Shown in pieces: positions 32,258-42,650 of a stretch of 64,000 nt of DNA. Within the stretch, counting starts at the first letter, position 1; the number at the start of each line of letters is the position of its first letter. Under the pieces are notes generated by a model. It saw only the letters and a list, made by a program, of their open reading frames with translations, searched no databases and was not told where the DNA came from. The position numbers and the translations under genes are program-made. This DNA comes from Sabethes cyaneus (Eukaryota; Arthropoda; Insecta; Diptera; Culicidae), in the NCBI RefSeq assembly GCF_943734655.1, contig NC_071355.1, forward strand, positions 18,178,268 through 18,242,267. The letters run 5' to 3'.

Positions 32258-34600
32258 GATTATTATTAAATTTTTTATCACCAAATACTCAAAAACAATT
32301 AAAAAATCTTTCGAAGATGCGTTTAAACTCGTCAATGTAAGAATGTCGACTGACCAGGATTTTTTTTTAATTTACTCTGTAAAACCTGACAGGAGCAATA
32401 TCAAGAACTATCGACAGATAATTTTTGAACCTCTCCAATCCATCAACGCACGGTTATATCTCAAATTTTGAACGTTTTGCTTTGTCTGCTTTCTAGCTTC
32501 TGTTTTCTGTATTGTTTCTTTTTTTGGTTTTACATCGACCATATTTCAAATATTCGATTTAGTTTAATAGTTGTTCATTTACCTATTAAACGACTAAACG
32601 GCCATTGTTTAGCCAATCTCCAACAGCAGCCATACTTTACTCGGCAGTGTATTTTTCCTAACTCGTGGTCTTGAATTTGGCACATTTCTGGACCGCTGCC
32701 ACATTCCGAGTTCACTATCCGACCAGCCAGCCACCATTCATTCGCCAGCAACCGGGAAGCCAGTATATGGAAAAACAATGTTTTCACTTCTGCTCACTTA
32801 AACCCAGGCCCCGGCCCGGGGCAGAGCAGCTCATTGAAAGCGGGTTTTGCTATCTCTCGTTGGCTCGTTCGCTCCTGCCAGCCTCTGCCCCGGACCACCG
32901 ACCGGGACCGGGATGTCGTGAACCCATTATTTTCAATTTAAAAGCCATGTTGGCACTTGTTCCAATTTCCGAACCAGATGCTTTCTTTTTGTGCGGTGCG
33001 TTTTTACGCCTTTTTCGTTTCACCCTTTCAATTCCGGGCCGAGCTTAAATATATGTGGGACGAAATTTTTCCAGATTCCAACACGACTTTACCAGTAATT
33101 ATTGCCTGCACACTGCATGTCCGCTGTTCCTGTTCTCCTTTGTACTGTGGTATAATTTATTCTCGCAATTATGGTGAATAATAGAAGCAATTAGATAACT
33201 TTTGCCAACTTATGGGAATCGGTATACATACATACGTCTGATAGAGCGAATGTGTGAGCTTAAAAGCTTTTGATTGCTGCTCCCAACCGAATGTACGATA
33301 TCAGCCCGGCGGAATGTCCCTTCGGGTGATCCCCAAAATAATTAAACATTTCGGTTTGCTCGCTTCATTTGGCAGAGTGTAGAATGAAGTTCGAACAAGC
33401 GCTCGCTCGCCATAAGCTTTTGGTCACATTTTCGGCCAGCAACCAGCTGAGGCTATCTATTTTTCTTTTCAGTTCGGTTAGGTCAGGATCGTAAATCAAT
33501 ATTTAATCCGCGTACACTGACTCTCCTCGGTTGGCGAGTGCCTTTTGATAGTTCGTTCGATCGTCCTGCCTGGCCTGTAGGTACACACAGAAAGATAGAG
33601 ACAGAAGGGCACTGGATAGTGCGAAAATAACCACAAATCCACAACTTCTGGTGCATAAATTCCCCTCCATTGTCCGATTAGTTTGTGGCACTGCATTATT
33701 AATGTTATTAGTTTTAAATGGGACTTGTTTCGCTCTAGTTTTCAAACTCTCACTCGCTTGTTGGTCGTGTGAAGAGGCACTACTTCAAGTGCATAACAGG
33801 CCAGCAGCGCCGACGAGAGATAGAAATAGAATGAATTGGTGGACGCCGACCGACGGTCGGGCAAACGGAGTTCGGATTGTGTTATGTTCCTCTCGATTGC
33901 TGCCGGCATGTTGCCTCATTTTATTCGTTGTTATGTCGCTGTGCATAGACACAGGGAAAAGGATTGTAGATTTCATCCAACATTTTCGTGGCCTGCGGGA
34001 ATACATAAAGCGCATTTTTCTCTCCTCTGCTAGCTAGCGCAGATAGTGCGCCCGGTCTTAGCCGGTCAGTGTTTGGTACGTCAGTTTCGTTTATTGGTCG
34101 TACAGAATGAAAAACACACATTGGCTTGCATTGCAACGAACGCCGGCTTGCGATAGACGCTTTTGGATAGGAGATGTTCACTGTTATGGGACAACAGAAC
34201 TTGCTAGAAATTCAATGTCCTTCCTGGCAGAACGGAAGCAACGAATAAATGCATTTGTGCTCGTATAAACGAGCCGAGCAGTTGATATGGATAATTTCAA
34301 CTTTTATACGGGTAAATATAATGGTTTTGGATTACTTAACATGGGACGTAACGCAGTACAGTGCAATTGTCTTTATGATTTCGAGATTACGAGGATTTTT
34401 AGGAATCAGTATGCAAATAGGTGTAGCTTAAAATGCTAATCGTTTTTGTTTGATTGATACATTTTGTTATTTTCTCTCGTTTACCGTTTACTCGTTTAAG
34501 CATTATAATTTCCAAAGCTTCCAGCTTCTTGTTTGCTTTTCTAATTAGAAGAACAGAGAAGCAGGGGAAGAGTAAAAGCATGAAAACAGATAAACAGGAA
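32258..34600. other. Unique GC-richer island between satellite blocks
   Basis: Ordinary unique sequence with CpG-containing stretches (for example 32805-32920). It carries two mutually overlapping candidate frames near 33.5-34.0 kb, described separately. No repeat family or RNA gene recognised. Confidence 0.4.
33503..33745 (-). CDS. Uncertain small ORF with one hydrophobic segment
   Basis: An 80-codon minus-strand frame starts at ATG 33745, with a second ATG at about 33670 in reasonable context. It encodes a hydrophobic stretch, CGFVVIFALSSALLSLSFCVYL, of about 22 residues (quoted in part: FALSSALLSLSFCVYL). A polar tail, QARQDDRTNYQKALANRGE, follows before the stop. The layout would suit the start of a type II or signal-anchored membrane protein, possibly a first exon. 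A plus-strand frame of 128 codons (33651-34037) overlaps it and is also hydrophobic, so at most one is real. I recognise no family, and splice sites are not convincing. Confidence 0.25.
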   Translation of the reverse strand: MKTRAKQVPFKTNNINNAVPQTNRTMEGNLCTRSCGFVVIFALSSALLSLSFCVYLQARQDDRTNYQKALANRGESVYAD

Positions 34601-34609
34601 ATCAGGAAC

Positions 34610-34740
34610 TCAGCAATACAGGAATACAGGGACACAGGAAAACAGGAAAACAGGAAAGCAGCAAAAAGGTTAGACATGAGAACAGGAAAACGGTAAAACG
34701 GAAAAACAAAAAAAAAACAGGAATACAGGAGTCTCAATAA
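34610..34740. repeat. AACAGGAAA-type short repeats at the satellite edge
   Basis: Units such as GAAAACAGGAAAACAGGAAA, AATACAGG and AAACAGG recur every 7-10 bases. Similar patches occur inside or at the edges of the satellite at about 35690-35770, 40780-40830 and 41900-41970, so the patch is part of the higher-order pattern. Confidence 0.65.
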
Positions 34741-37700
34741 TTTTCCCGAAGACTCTCCGAAAAGTTACCCAAAATGTTGTCTGAAAAAAGATTGATAAAA
34801 CGTCTCCTGAAAAGTCCCCTAAAATATCTATTAAATTGTCTCCCAAAAACTCTCCTGGAAAATTTCCCGAAAAGTGTTCTGAAGGGTCCTCCAAAAATTG
34901 TATTGCAAAATCTCCCAAAATGTCACCCGAAAAGTCCTCGAAAAAGTTCGAAGTCTCCCAAAATATCTCTTGAAAAATTTCCCGAAAATTCTTCTGAAGT
35001 GTTTTCCGAAAAATATCTTAAAAAATCTCCCAAAATGAACCCCGAAAAGTCCTCCGAACAGTTTTCCGAAGTGACCCAAAAAGTATTTCGAAAAGTCTCC
35101 AGAAATGTCTCCCGAAGAGTCTTCAAAAAGTCTTCCAAAAAATTCCTAAAAAATCTCCTGAAATGACTCTTTAAGTCTCCTTAAATCAGTCTCTCGAATA
35201 GCCTCCGAAAAAGTCTCTCGAAATGACACACAGAGAGTCTCCAGAACAATCTTCCGAGAAGCTTCATGAAGAGTTTCCCGAAACGCCTGCCGTCTATTGG
35301 AAAATCTTCTGAAAATCACAAGACGCCTCCCGAAAAATATCCCGGAATGCCCCCCAAAAATCTCCCGAGCAGTCTCTCCGAAGCAGTCCGAAACGTCCTT
35401 TTTAAACAAATCTTTCAAAAAGTCTCTTGAAAAATGTTCCGAATGGCTTCTGAGAAAACCCCGAAAGGTATCTCAAAAAGTCTACTGAAAAATCTATCTA
35501 AACGTCTGCGGAAGAGTTCCGAAAAGTCTTTCGAAAAATCTCTGGAAAATCTCTTGAAAAGTTCCGAAGACTCTTTCAAGAAGTCTCTCGAAAGATTGTA
35601 AAGTGTCTCGAAAAGTTTGCTGGAAACTCAATCGAAACGTCTCTCGAGTCTCCCAGAAAATCCTTCAAACAGTCTCCGAAAATGCTTGGACATGAAAACA
35701 GGCAAACGGGAAAAAGGTAAAACGGTAAACAGAAAAACAGGTAAAAAGTAATTCAGTAATACAGGTGCCTCTCAATAATCTTCCCGAAGTGTCATCGTCT
35801 CCCAAAGTCTCCCAAAATGTTACTTGAAAAATTTCTTAGAACGTCTCCTGATAAGTCTTCCAAAATAGCTCTTGAATAGACCGAAAACTCTCCTGAAAAA
35901 TTTCCCGAAAATTGTTCTGAAGTGTTTTCCGAAAAATATCCTAAAAAATCTCCCAAAATGAACCCCGAAAAGTCCTCCGAAAAGTTTTCCGAAGTCATCC
36001 GAAATGGCTCCCAAAACGTGTCCCGAAGAAGTCTTCAAAAAGTCTTCCAAAAAAATTCCCGAAAAGCCTCCCAAAAAGTCTCTCGAAAGGGCACTCAGAG
36101 AGTCTCCAGAACAATCTTCCGAGAAGTTTCATGAAGAGTTTCCCGAAACCCCTGCCGTCTATTGAAAAATCTCTTAAAAATCACAAGACGCCTTCCGAAA
36201 AATATCCCCGAATGCCTCCCGAAAAGTTTTTCAAAAAATCCCGCAAAGTCCTAGGAAAAGTCCCGAATAGTCACCAGCCCGGTGTCACCAATACACTCTC
36301 ACATATGATTTGACAGTACCCCCATACTGATGGGCCACTCGCTGCTGGGCCCCAAACAACAATGGCCGCTCCATAGAATTTCAATGAACTGATTTCACGC
36401 CCAGTGCTTTTGACGTTTAGATTTTAGTCATAGAAAAATGGCGATGTGCCGAAGGGTCGATAGTCTCTCGAAAACTCTCGTAAGTCCTCCTGACCAGTCT
36501 TTTGTAAAGTGTCTCGAAAAGAATCCCGAAGTGTTCTGAAAATTCTACTGGAAATTCCCTCGGAAAGTCTTCCCAAAAAGTCTCAAAGCCTTGCAAAAAA
36601 TCCTCTGAAAAGCGTTCCAAAAAGTCTTTCAAGAAGTTCCTCGAACTGTCCTCCCGATCAGTTTCTTGAAAAGTATTCCGAGAAGTCCCAAGTCTGAAAC
36701 GTCTTTTTTAAAAAAAATCTTTCGAAAAGTCTCTTGAAAAGCGTTCCGAAAGGCTTCTGAGAAAAACCCCGAAAGGTACCTCAAAAAGTCTCTTAAAGAG
36801 TCTACCGAAAAATCTATCTTAACGTCAACGGAGGAGTTACGAAAAGTTTTTCGAAAAATCTCTGGAAAAATCTCTCGAAAAGTTCCAAAGGTTCTTTCAG
36901 TCTCTAGAAAAATTCCTTGTAAAGTGTTCCGAAATATCTTCTGGAAATTCGATCGAAACGACTCTCGAATTCTCCCGAAAAATCTCTCAAACAGTCTCCC
37001 GAAAAGTCCCCACAGAAGTCTCAAACAGTCATTCGAAAAGTCTTTTGAAAAGTGTCCCGAAAGTTATTCTGAAATTGGCAGCAAAAATTCTTTCGGGTAG
37101 TCTTCCGGACAGTCCCAAAGTCTCGCAATAAGTCTCTCGTAATATCTCCTGGAAAGTCTCCCAAAAGTCTCTCGAAAGATCTCCCGCTAAGCCTCTTGAA
37201 AAGTATCCCTAAAAGTCCTACAAAAGTCTCACGATAAGTCTCTTAAAATGTCGCATAAAGAATCTCTCGAAAAGTTGCGAAAAGTCTTCTGAAAAATCTT
37301 TTGAAAAGTTTCTTAAATAGTGCTCCGAATAGGTTTTTGAAAAACTTCCGAAAGGTATTTGAAAAAGTCTCTTGAAAAGTCTCTCGAAGAGTCAGAGAAG
37401 TCCCGAATAGTCTCTCGAAAACTCCCGTAAAGCTTAAACAGTCTTCTGAAAATTGTACCGTAAATTCTCTCGGAAAGTCTTTCGAAAAGTCCCAAAGTCG
37501 CGCGAAAAGTCTCGCGTAAAATCTCCTGGAAAGTGTTCCAAAAAATCTTTCAATTCTCATTCAATTCAATTCAAAATCACTAAAAGCTTCCCGAAAAATA
37601 TCCCGGAAAGTCTCCCAAGAAGTCTTCTCAAAAGACTCCTGAAAAGATTTCCGAAAAGTCTGTTGAAAAAACTCCTTGGAAAGTTTCTCGAAAGATCTCC

Positions 37701-39030
37701 CGTTCAGTGTCTTAAAAAGTATCCCGAAAAGTTCCAGCATGTCTTGCGACAAGTCTGTCGAAATGTCACTCAACGAGTGTCTTAAAAAGTTTCCTGAAAA
37801 CTCTGTCAAAAAGTCTACGGAAAAGTTTCGAAAAGTCTATCTAACTCACGAAGAATCTTTCAAAAATTCTCGAAAAATTTCTCGAAATGTGTCCCGAGAA
37901 GTTTTCTGAAGTGTTGTCCGAAACATATCTTAAAAAAATTATTAAAAAAAGTATCTCAAAAAGTCTTCCGAAAAGTCTGTCGAAGAGTTTCTCAAAAAGT
38001 CCCGAAAAGTCCCCGGAGAAGTTCCGAATAGTCTCTCGAAAACTCCCGTAAAGCCTACTGAACAGTCTTAAGAAAAGTCTCTCGAAAAGTGTCCCGAACA
38101 GTGTTTTGAAATTCTATCGGAAATTCTCTCGGAAAGTCTTTCGAAAAATCCCAAAGCCTCGCAAAAAGTCTCTCGTAAAATCTCCTGGAAAGGGTTCAAA
38201 AAAATCTTTCAATTCTTTCCTCGAACTGTCGCTTGAATTTCCCGAATAGACTTCTGAACGGTGTTTCGAAAAATATCTTAAAAAGTCTCCAGAAATGTCT
38301 CCCAAAATGTATCCCATAGCCTGCTGAAAGTCTTTCAAAAAAAAATCTTGAAGAGTCTCCTGAAATGTCTCCCGAAAAGACCTCTCGAGCATTCTCTCGA
38401 AATTTCACCCAGAGAGTTTCCTAAACAATTTTCCGACAAGTCTCCCGAAAAGCCTGCCAAAAAGGTCGTCTCTTGACAAACCTCCCGAAAATCACTAAAA
38501 CCCTCCCGAAAAATATCCCTCCCAAGAAGTCTTCTGAAAAGACTCCTGAAAAATTATCCAAAAAGTCTGATGAAAAAACTCCTTGGAAAATCTCCCAAAA
38601 GTCTCTCGAAAGATCTCCCGTTCAGTGTTTTAAAAAGTATCCCGAAAAGTTCCAGCATGTCTCGCGATAAGTCTCTCGAAAAGTCACTCAACAAGTGTCT
38701 TAAGAAGTTTCCTGAAAACTCTATCAAAAAGTCTACAGAAAACTTTCGAAAGGTCTATCGAAAACTCACGAAGAGTCTTTTAAAAATGCTCGAAAAATTT
38801 CTTGAAATGTGTCCCGAGAAGTCTTCTAAAGTGTTTTCCGAAAAATATCTTTAAAAATCTTCCAAAATGTACTCCGAAAAGACTTCTGAAAAAACTCTCT
38901 AAAATTATCTCAAAAAGTCTCCCGAAAAATATACGAAAAAGTTTCAAAAAGTCTTCCAAAATGTTTCTCGAAAAATTGATAAAAAAGTGTCTCATAAAGT
39001 CTCCCGAAAAGTCTCTGGAGAAGTCCTGAA
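34741..39030 (+). repeat. 12-bp satellite (AAAAGTCTCCCG), block 2, forward orientation
   Basis: Same unit and orientation as block 1. It shows higher-order duplication. About 34965-35140 repeats at about 35880-36060 (TTTCCCGAAAATTCTTCTGA versus TTTCCCGAAAATTGTTCTGA, then CCCAAAATGAACCCCGAAAA in both), an offset near 915 bp. About 37574-37920 repeats at 38493-38860, an offset near 919 bp. About 35390-35510 matches 36690-36840. Such offsets imply segmental amplification of units of about 0.9 kb as well as 12-bp slippage. A non-satellite insert lies at 36262-36465. Confidence 0.95.
36262..36465. other. Unidentified non-satellite insert in block 2
   Basis: About 200 bp of unrelated sequence (CACCAGCCCGGTGTCACC at the left, GATGTGCCGAAGGGTCGATA at the right) interrupts the 12-bp array. 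It contains CACCAGCCCGGTGTCACC, a small partial palindrome, and TTTTGACGTTTAGATTTTAG. No clear inverted ends or target duplication, so it may be a fragment of a dispersed repeat. Confidence 0.5.
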
Positions 39031-39035
39031 CAGTG

Positions 39036-40539
39036 CACTATGGGCCAGAAATTAAAATTTCAGGACAAATATATTTGCGGTTAAACGGCGTATCTCAGCT
39101 CAATGTAGTCTTCGGCAACTTTTTGAATGAAAAAATGATGCATCTATTGAAGGGGTCGTCCAAGATTTACGTGTTACTTTAACAACAATTTAAGTAATAA
39201 CTTTTTGAATAAATGTTTTTTCACATTTTTGGTTTCAAAATATTAAAGATAAACCAATTTCAAGTATTTTTTCTGACGATATGAAACTTCTACCTTTTAC
39301 CCATTTTCAGCAATAGACCTTTGTTTATAAACGACCCCTCAAATCACATTTATTCTTGTAACATGTTTATTTCAACAGACAGCTTAATGTGATGTTCTAG
39401 ACAATATTTTGTATATAAAATAGGAATATTTTTGCTGAAGACTGTTTTGATTTTTCTGTATTAATTAATAAGATATAACTGTTTTTAGGCTAAAAACCGT
39501 TTGATGAAAAATCTGTATTTTTTCAAGGGTGGTGTCTTCGGAGAATTAAAATAATAAAATATAGCGCATCTTCCTGCACTATTAGGGTGACCATGAATTC
39601 ACCTATTAAGATGATACAAACTTTTGTTTTCTTAAAAAAAATTTAAAAAAAGGTTTTTTCTCCAAAAGTTGCACAAAAAACTAAAATAAGCAACTTTGCT
39701 GAATAAAGTAACTATCTATCTCTTACCCGTTACGAAATATAATGATGTGTTAAAAAAGAGCACTTAAAAATCAATTACACTCAATAACTTTGCACACGAT
39801 TATTTTATTGCTTTCAAATGTTCTACAAAGTTATTTAGTATGTTGAAATACATATTTTATGCGAAGACTGTTTGACGCTAGGACGCATATTTATTAAGTT
39901 ATAAAATGTATGAAAAAAAATCCGCTCTATTCCCAGGTATTTCCAGTCATGTTATTCCCAAGTATTTTCTGAAATACACATTTGGGCAGATAGCTTTAAT
40001 AATTCCCTACAAATTGGTATGCAAACTAATTGCAGATACTTGCAGATGGCTAAGATATTCGGATTTTTTATCAGACGGTTTTTAACCTAAAATCAGTTAT
40101 ATCTTATTAATTAATGCATATAAAGCAAAACAGTCTTCAGCAAAAATATTCCTCTTTTATGTGCAAAATGTTTTTTAGAACATCACATTGAGCTGTCTGT
40201 TGAAATAAACATGTTACAAGAAGAAATGTGATTTGAGGGGTCGTTTATAAACAAAGGTCTATTGCTGAAAACGGGTAAAAGGTAGAACTTTCATATCTTT
40301 ACAAAAATTACTTGAAATTGGTTTATCTTTGATATTTTGAAACCAAAAAGGTGAAAAAAAGTTTACTCAAAAAGTTATTACTTAAATTGTTGTTTAAGGA
40401 ACACCTAAATATTGGACGACCGCTTCAAAATATGCATCAATTTTTTATTCAAACAGTTGCTGAAGACCACATTGAGCTGAGATATGCTGTTTAACCGCAA
40501 ATATTTTTGTCCCGAAATTTTAATTTCTGGCCCATTGTG
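39036..40539. mobile_element. 1.5-kb Transib-like foldback element
   Basis: CAGTG at 39031-39035 and 40540-40544 is a 5-bp target duplication. The element starts CACTATGGGCCAG and ends CTGGCCCATTGTG. Two arms of about 480 bp (39036-39515 and 40060-40539) are imperfect inverted copies. CACWRTG-type termini with 5-bp target duplications are hallmarks of the Transib superfamily, whose ends resemble the CACAGTG heptamer of V(D)J recombination signals. No transposase is encoded, so the copy is non-autonomous. The 540-bp middle contains ATTAGGGTGACCAT at 39581, resembling one end of the element at 6980-7723 and suggesting an internal nested fragment. Confidence 0.85.
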
Positions 40540-40544
40540 CAGTG

Positions 40545-41930
40545 TCTCGAAAACTCCCGTAAAGCGTCCTGAACAGTTTTTCAAAAAGTCTCTCGAAAAG
40601 TGTCCCGAAGTGTTCTGAATATTCTACCGGAAATTCTCTTAGAAAGTCTTCCCAAAAAGTCTCAAAACCTTGCAAAAAATCTCCCGTAAAATCTCCTGTA
40701 AAGCGTTCCAAAAAATCTTTCACGAAGTTCCGCGAACTGTCTCTTGAAAAGTACATCGAAAAGTCTTCTGAAAACTGGAAAATGGAAAGCCAGAAAAACA
40801 GGTAAACAGGAATCCAAGAATACCGGAATCAGTAATCTCCCGAAAACTCTCCTGAAAAATTTCCCGAAAAGACTTTTGAACGGTGTTCCGAAAAATATCT
40901 TAAAAGGTCTCCCAAAAAGCATTTCGAAAAGTCTCCAGAAATGTCTCCCAAAAAGCCTCCCGAAGCCTGCTGAAATCCCGAAAACTCTCCTAAAATTTCT
41001 GCTTATGTCTCTTGAAATGTATTTCGAAAAGACCTCCCGAAAAGTCTCCCAAAATGTCACCCAGAGAGTTTCCTAAACAATCTTCCGACAAGTCCCCCGA
41101 TAAACCTGCCGTCTCTTGAAAAACCTCCCTGCCGTGCTCGTCTCTTGAAAACCCTCCCGAAAATCATAAAAGGCCTCCCGAAAAATATCCCGGAAAGTCT
41201 CCCAAGAAGTTTTCTGAAAAGACTCCTTAAAAGTTTTCCGAAAAGTCTATTGAAAAAACTCCCGGAAAGTCTCCCAAAAGTCTCTCGAAAAAATTCCCGG
41301 TCAGTGTCTTCAAACGTTTCCCGGTCAGTGTCTTCAAACGTCTTAAAACGAAAAATTCCAGAAAGCCTCGCGACAAGTCGCTCAAAGAATGGTCTTAAAA
41401 ATCTTCCTGAATAGTCTATCAAAAAGTCTACGGAAAAGTTCCGAAAAGTCTTTCGAAAAGTCTCTGGAAGAATCTCTTGAAAAGTTCCAAGTCCTTTCAA
41501 AAAGTCTCTCAAAAAATTTCTTGAAATGTGTCCCGAAAATTCTTCTGGAAGGTCTACCGAAAGGTCTTTCAAAAAGTCTGCTGAAAAGTCCCTTAAAACG
41601 TCTCCGGAGAAGACTCTGGAAAAGCCGGCCGAAAAATCTCTCGAAGAGTTTCTCAAAAAGTCTCTAAAAGTGTCCAAGGAAGTCCCCGGAGAAATCTCTC
41701 TTAAGCTTCCGAAAAGCCTCTCAAACAGTCTTTTGTAAAGTCTGGAAAAGTGTCCTGAACAGTATGCTGAAAATTCTTTCGGAAAGTTTTCCGATAAGTC
41801 CCAGAGTTTCTCAAAAAATCTTCTGAAAAGTCTCCCAAAAAATCTTCCACAAGTTCCTCGAACAGTCTCCTTAAAAGTGTGCCGAAAACCCTTCTGAAAA
41901 CAGAAAAAATAGGTAAACAGGAATTCAGGA
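40545..41930 (+). repeat. 12-bp satellite, block 2 continued
   Basis: Forward-oriented AAAAGTCTCCCG-type units resume directly after the Transib-like element. The segment at about 41140-41400 again matches 37574-37800 and 38493-38720, extending the higher-order pattern. The 295-codon minus-strand frame at 41057-41944 is an artefact of the stop-free unit. Confidence 0.92.
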
Positions 41931-42480
41931 ATACACAAATACACAAGAATACAGCAAAACAGGATTACGGGAAAACGGGAAAATTGAAAATTTAAGCAAA
42001 CTGAGTGCAGAAAATTCTAAAATTTAAAATAAAACAGAGAAAATTCTTAACAGCCAAGGAGGTTTTTATTAAAAGTTAAAAGTCAAAATATCAAAACGTA
42101 GAATTATCAAAAAGTCGAATATTAGAAAAGTGAAAAACACAAAAACGACAAATCAGAAGACGAGTGAAAAATCGAAAGTAAAAAACAGAATTCAAAGGAG
42201 GAGGAAAATAAAAAAATTAAAAGAGAAAGGAGAAAGGAAAAAAAAAGGAAAAACGTAGACGAAACACGGAAAGCACAAAAAGGAAAAAAAGGAAAAGGAA
42301 AACGAACAGAAGAGAGGAAAAAGTCAACAAGAAACAGGAAACATGAAAAGGAAAAAGGAAAAGTAAGAAGAAAAATTCAAAGTTAAACGCTAAAGATTAA
42401 AAGTCAAATATCGAAAGTCAAATTCGTCATTCGAGAAAATCGAAAGTCAAAAGTCAAAAGTCGAAAGCCCGAACTCGAAA
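41931..42480. repeat. Purine-rich degenerate tract (GGAAAAAG-type)
   Basis: Mostly A and G with motifs GGAAAAAGGAAAAG, GGAAAAAAAGG and AAAGTCAAA. In composition it is the complement of the T-rich arrays. It grades into the AAAAGTC heptamer array that follows. Confidence 0.6.
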
Positions 42481-42650
42481 ATCAAAGTCAAAAGTCAAAA
42501 GTCAAAAGTCAAAAGTCAAAAGTCAAAAGTCAAAAGTCAAAAGTCAAAAGTCAAAAGTCAAAAGTCAAAAGTCAAAAGTCAAAAGTCCAAAGTCCAAAGT
42601 CCAAAGTCCAAAGTCAAAAGTCAACAGTTGAAAGTCAAAGGTCAAAAGTT
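42481..42650 (+). repeat. Heptamer array (AAAAGTC)n
   Basis: About twenty copies of AAAAGTC, including a CCAAAGT variant run at 42582-42612, with degraded copies on both sides (about 42390-42700). AAAAGTC is exactly the invariant part of the 12-bp satellite unit that dominates the preceding 17 kb. Confidence 0.93.

Noticed and set aside
31540..32335. 223- and 258-codon Leu/Thr/Ser/Tyr/Phe repeat proteins
   Set aside because: A translation of the (AAGAAGT)n heptamer array. The heptapeptide period is caused by the 7-bp unit.
41057..41944. 295-codon minus-strand frame
   Set aside because: It is a run of the reversed 12-bp satellite unit, with Phe/Arg/Leu repeats matching the DNA period and not a protein fold.
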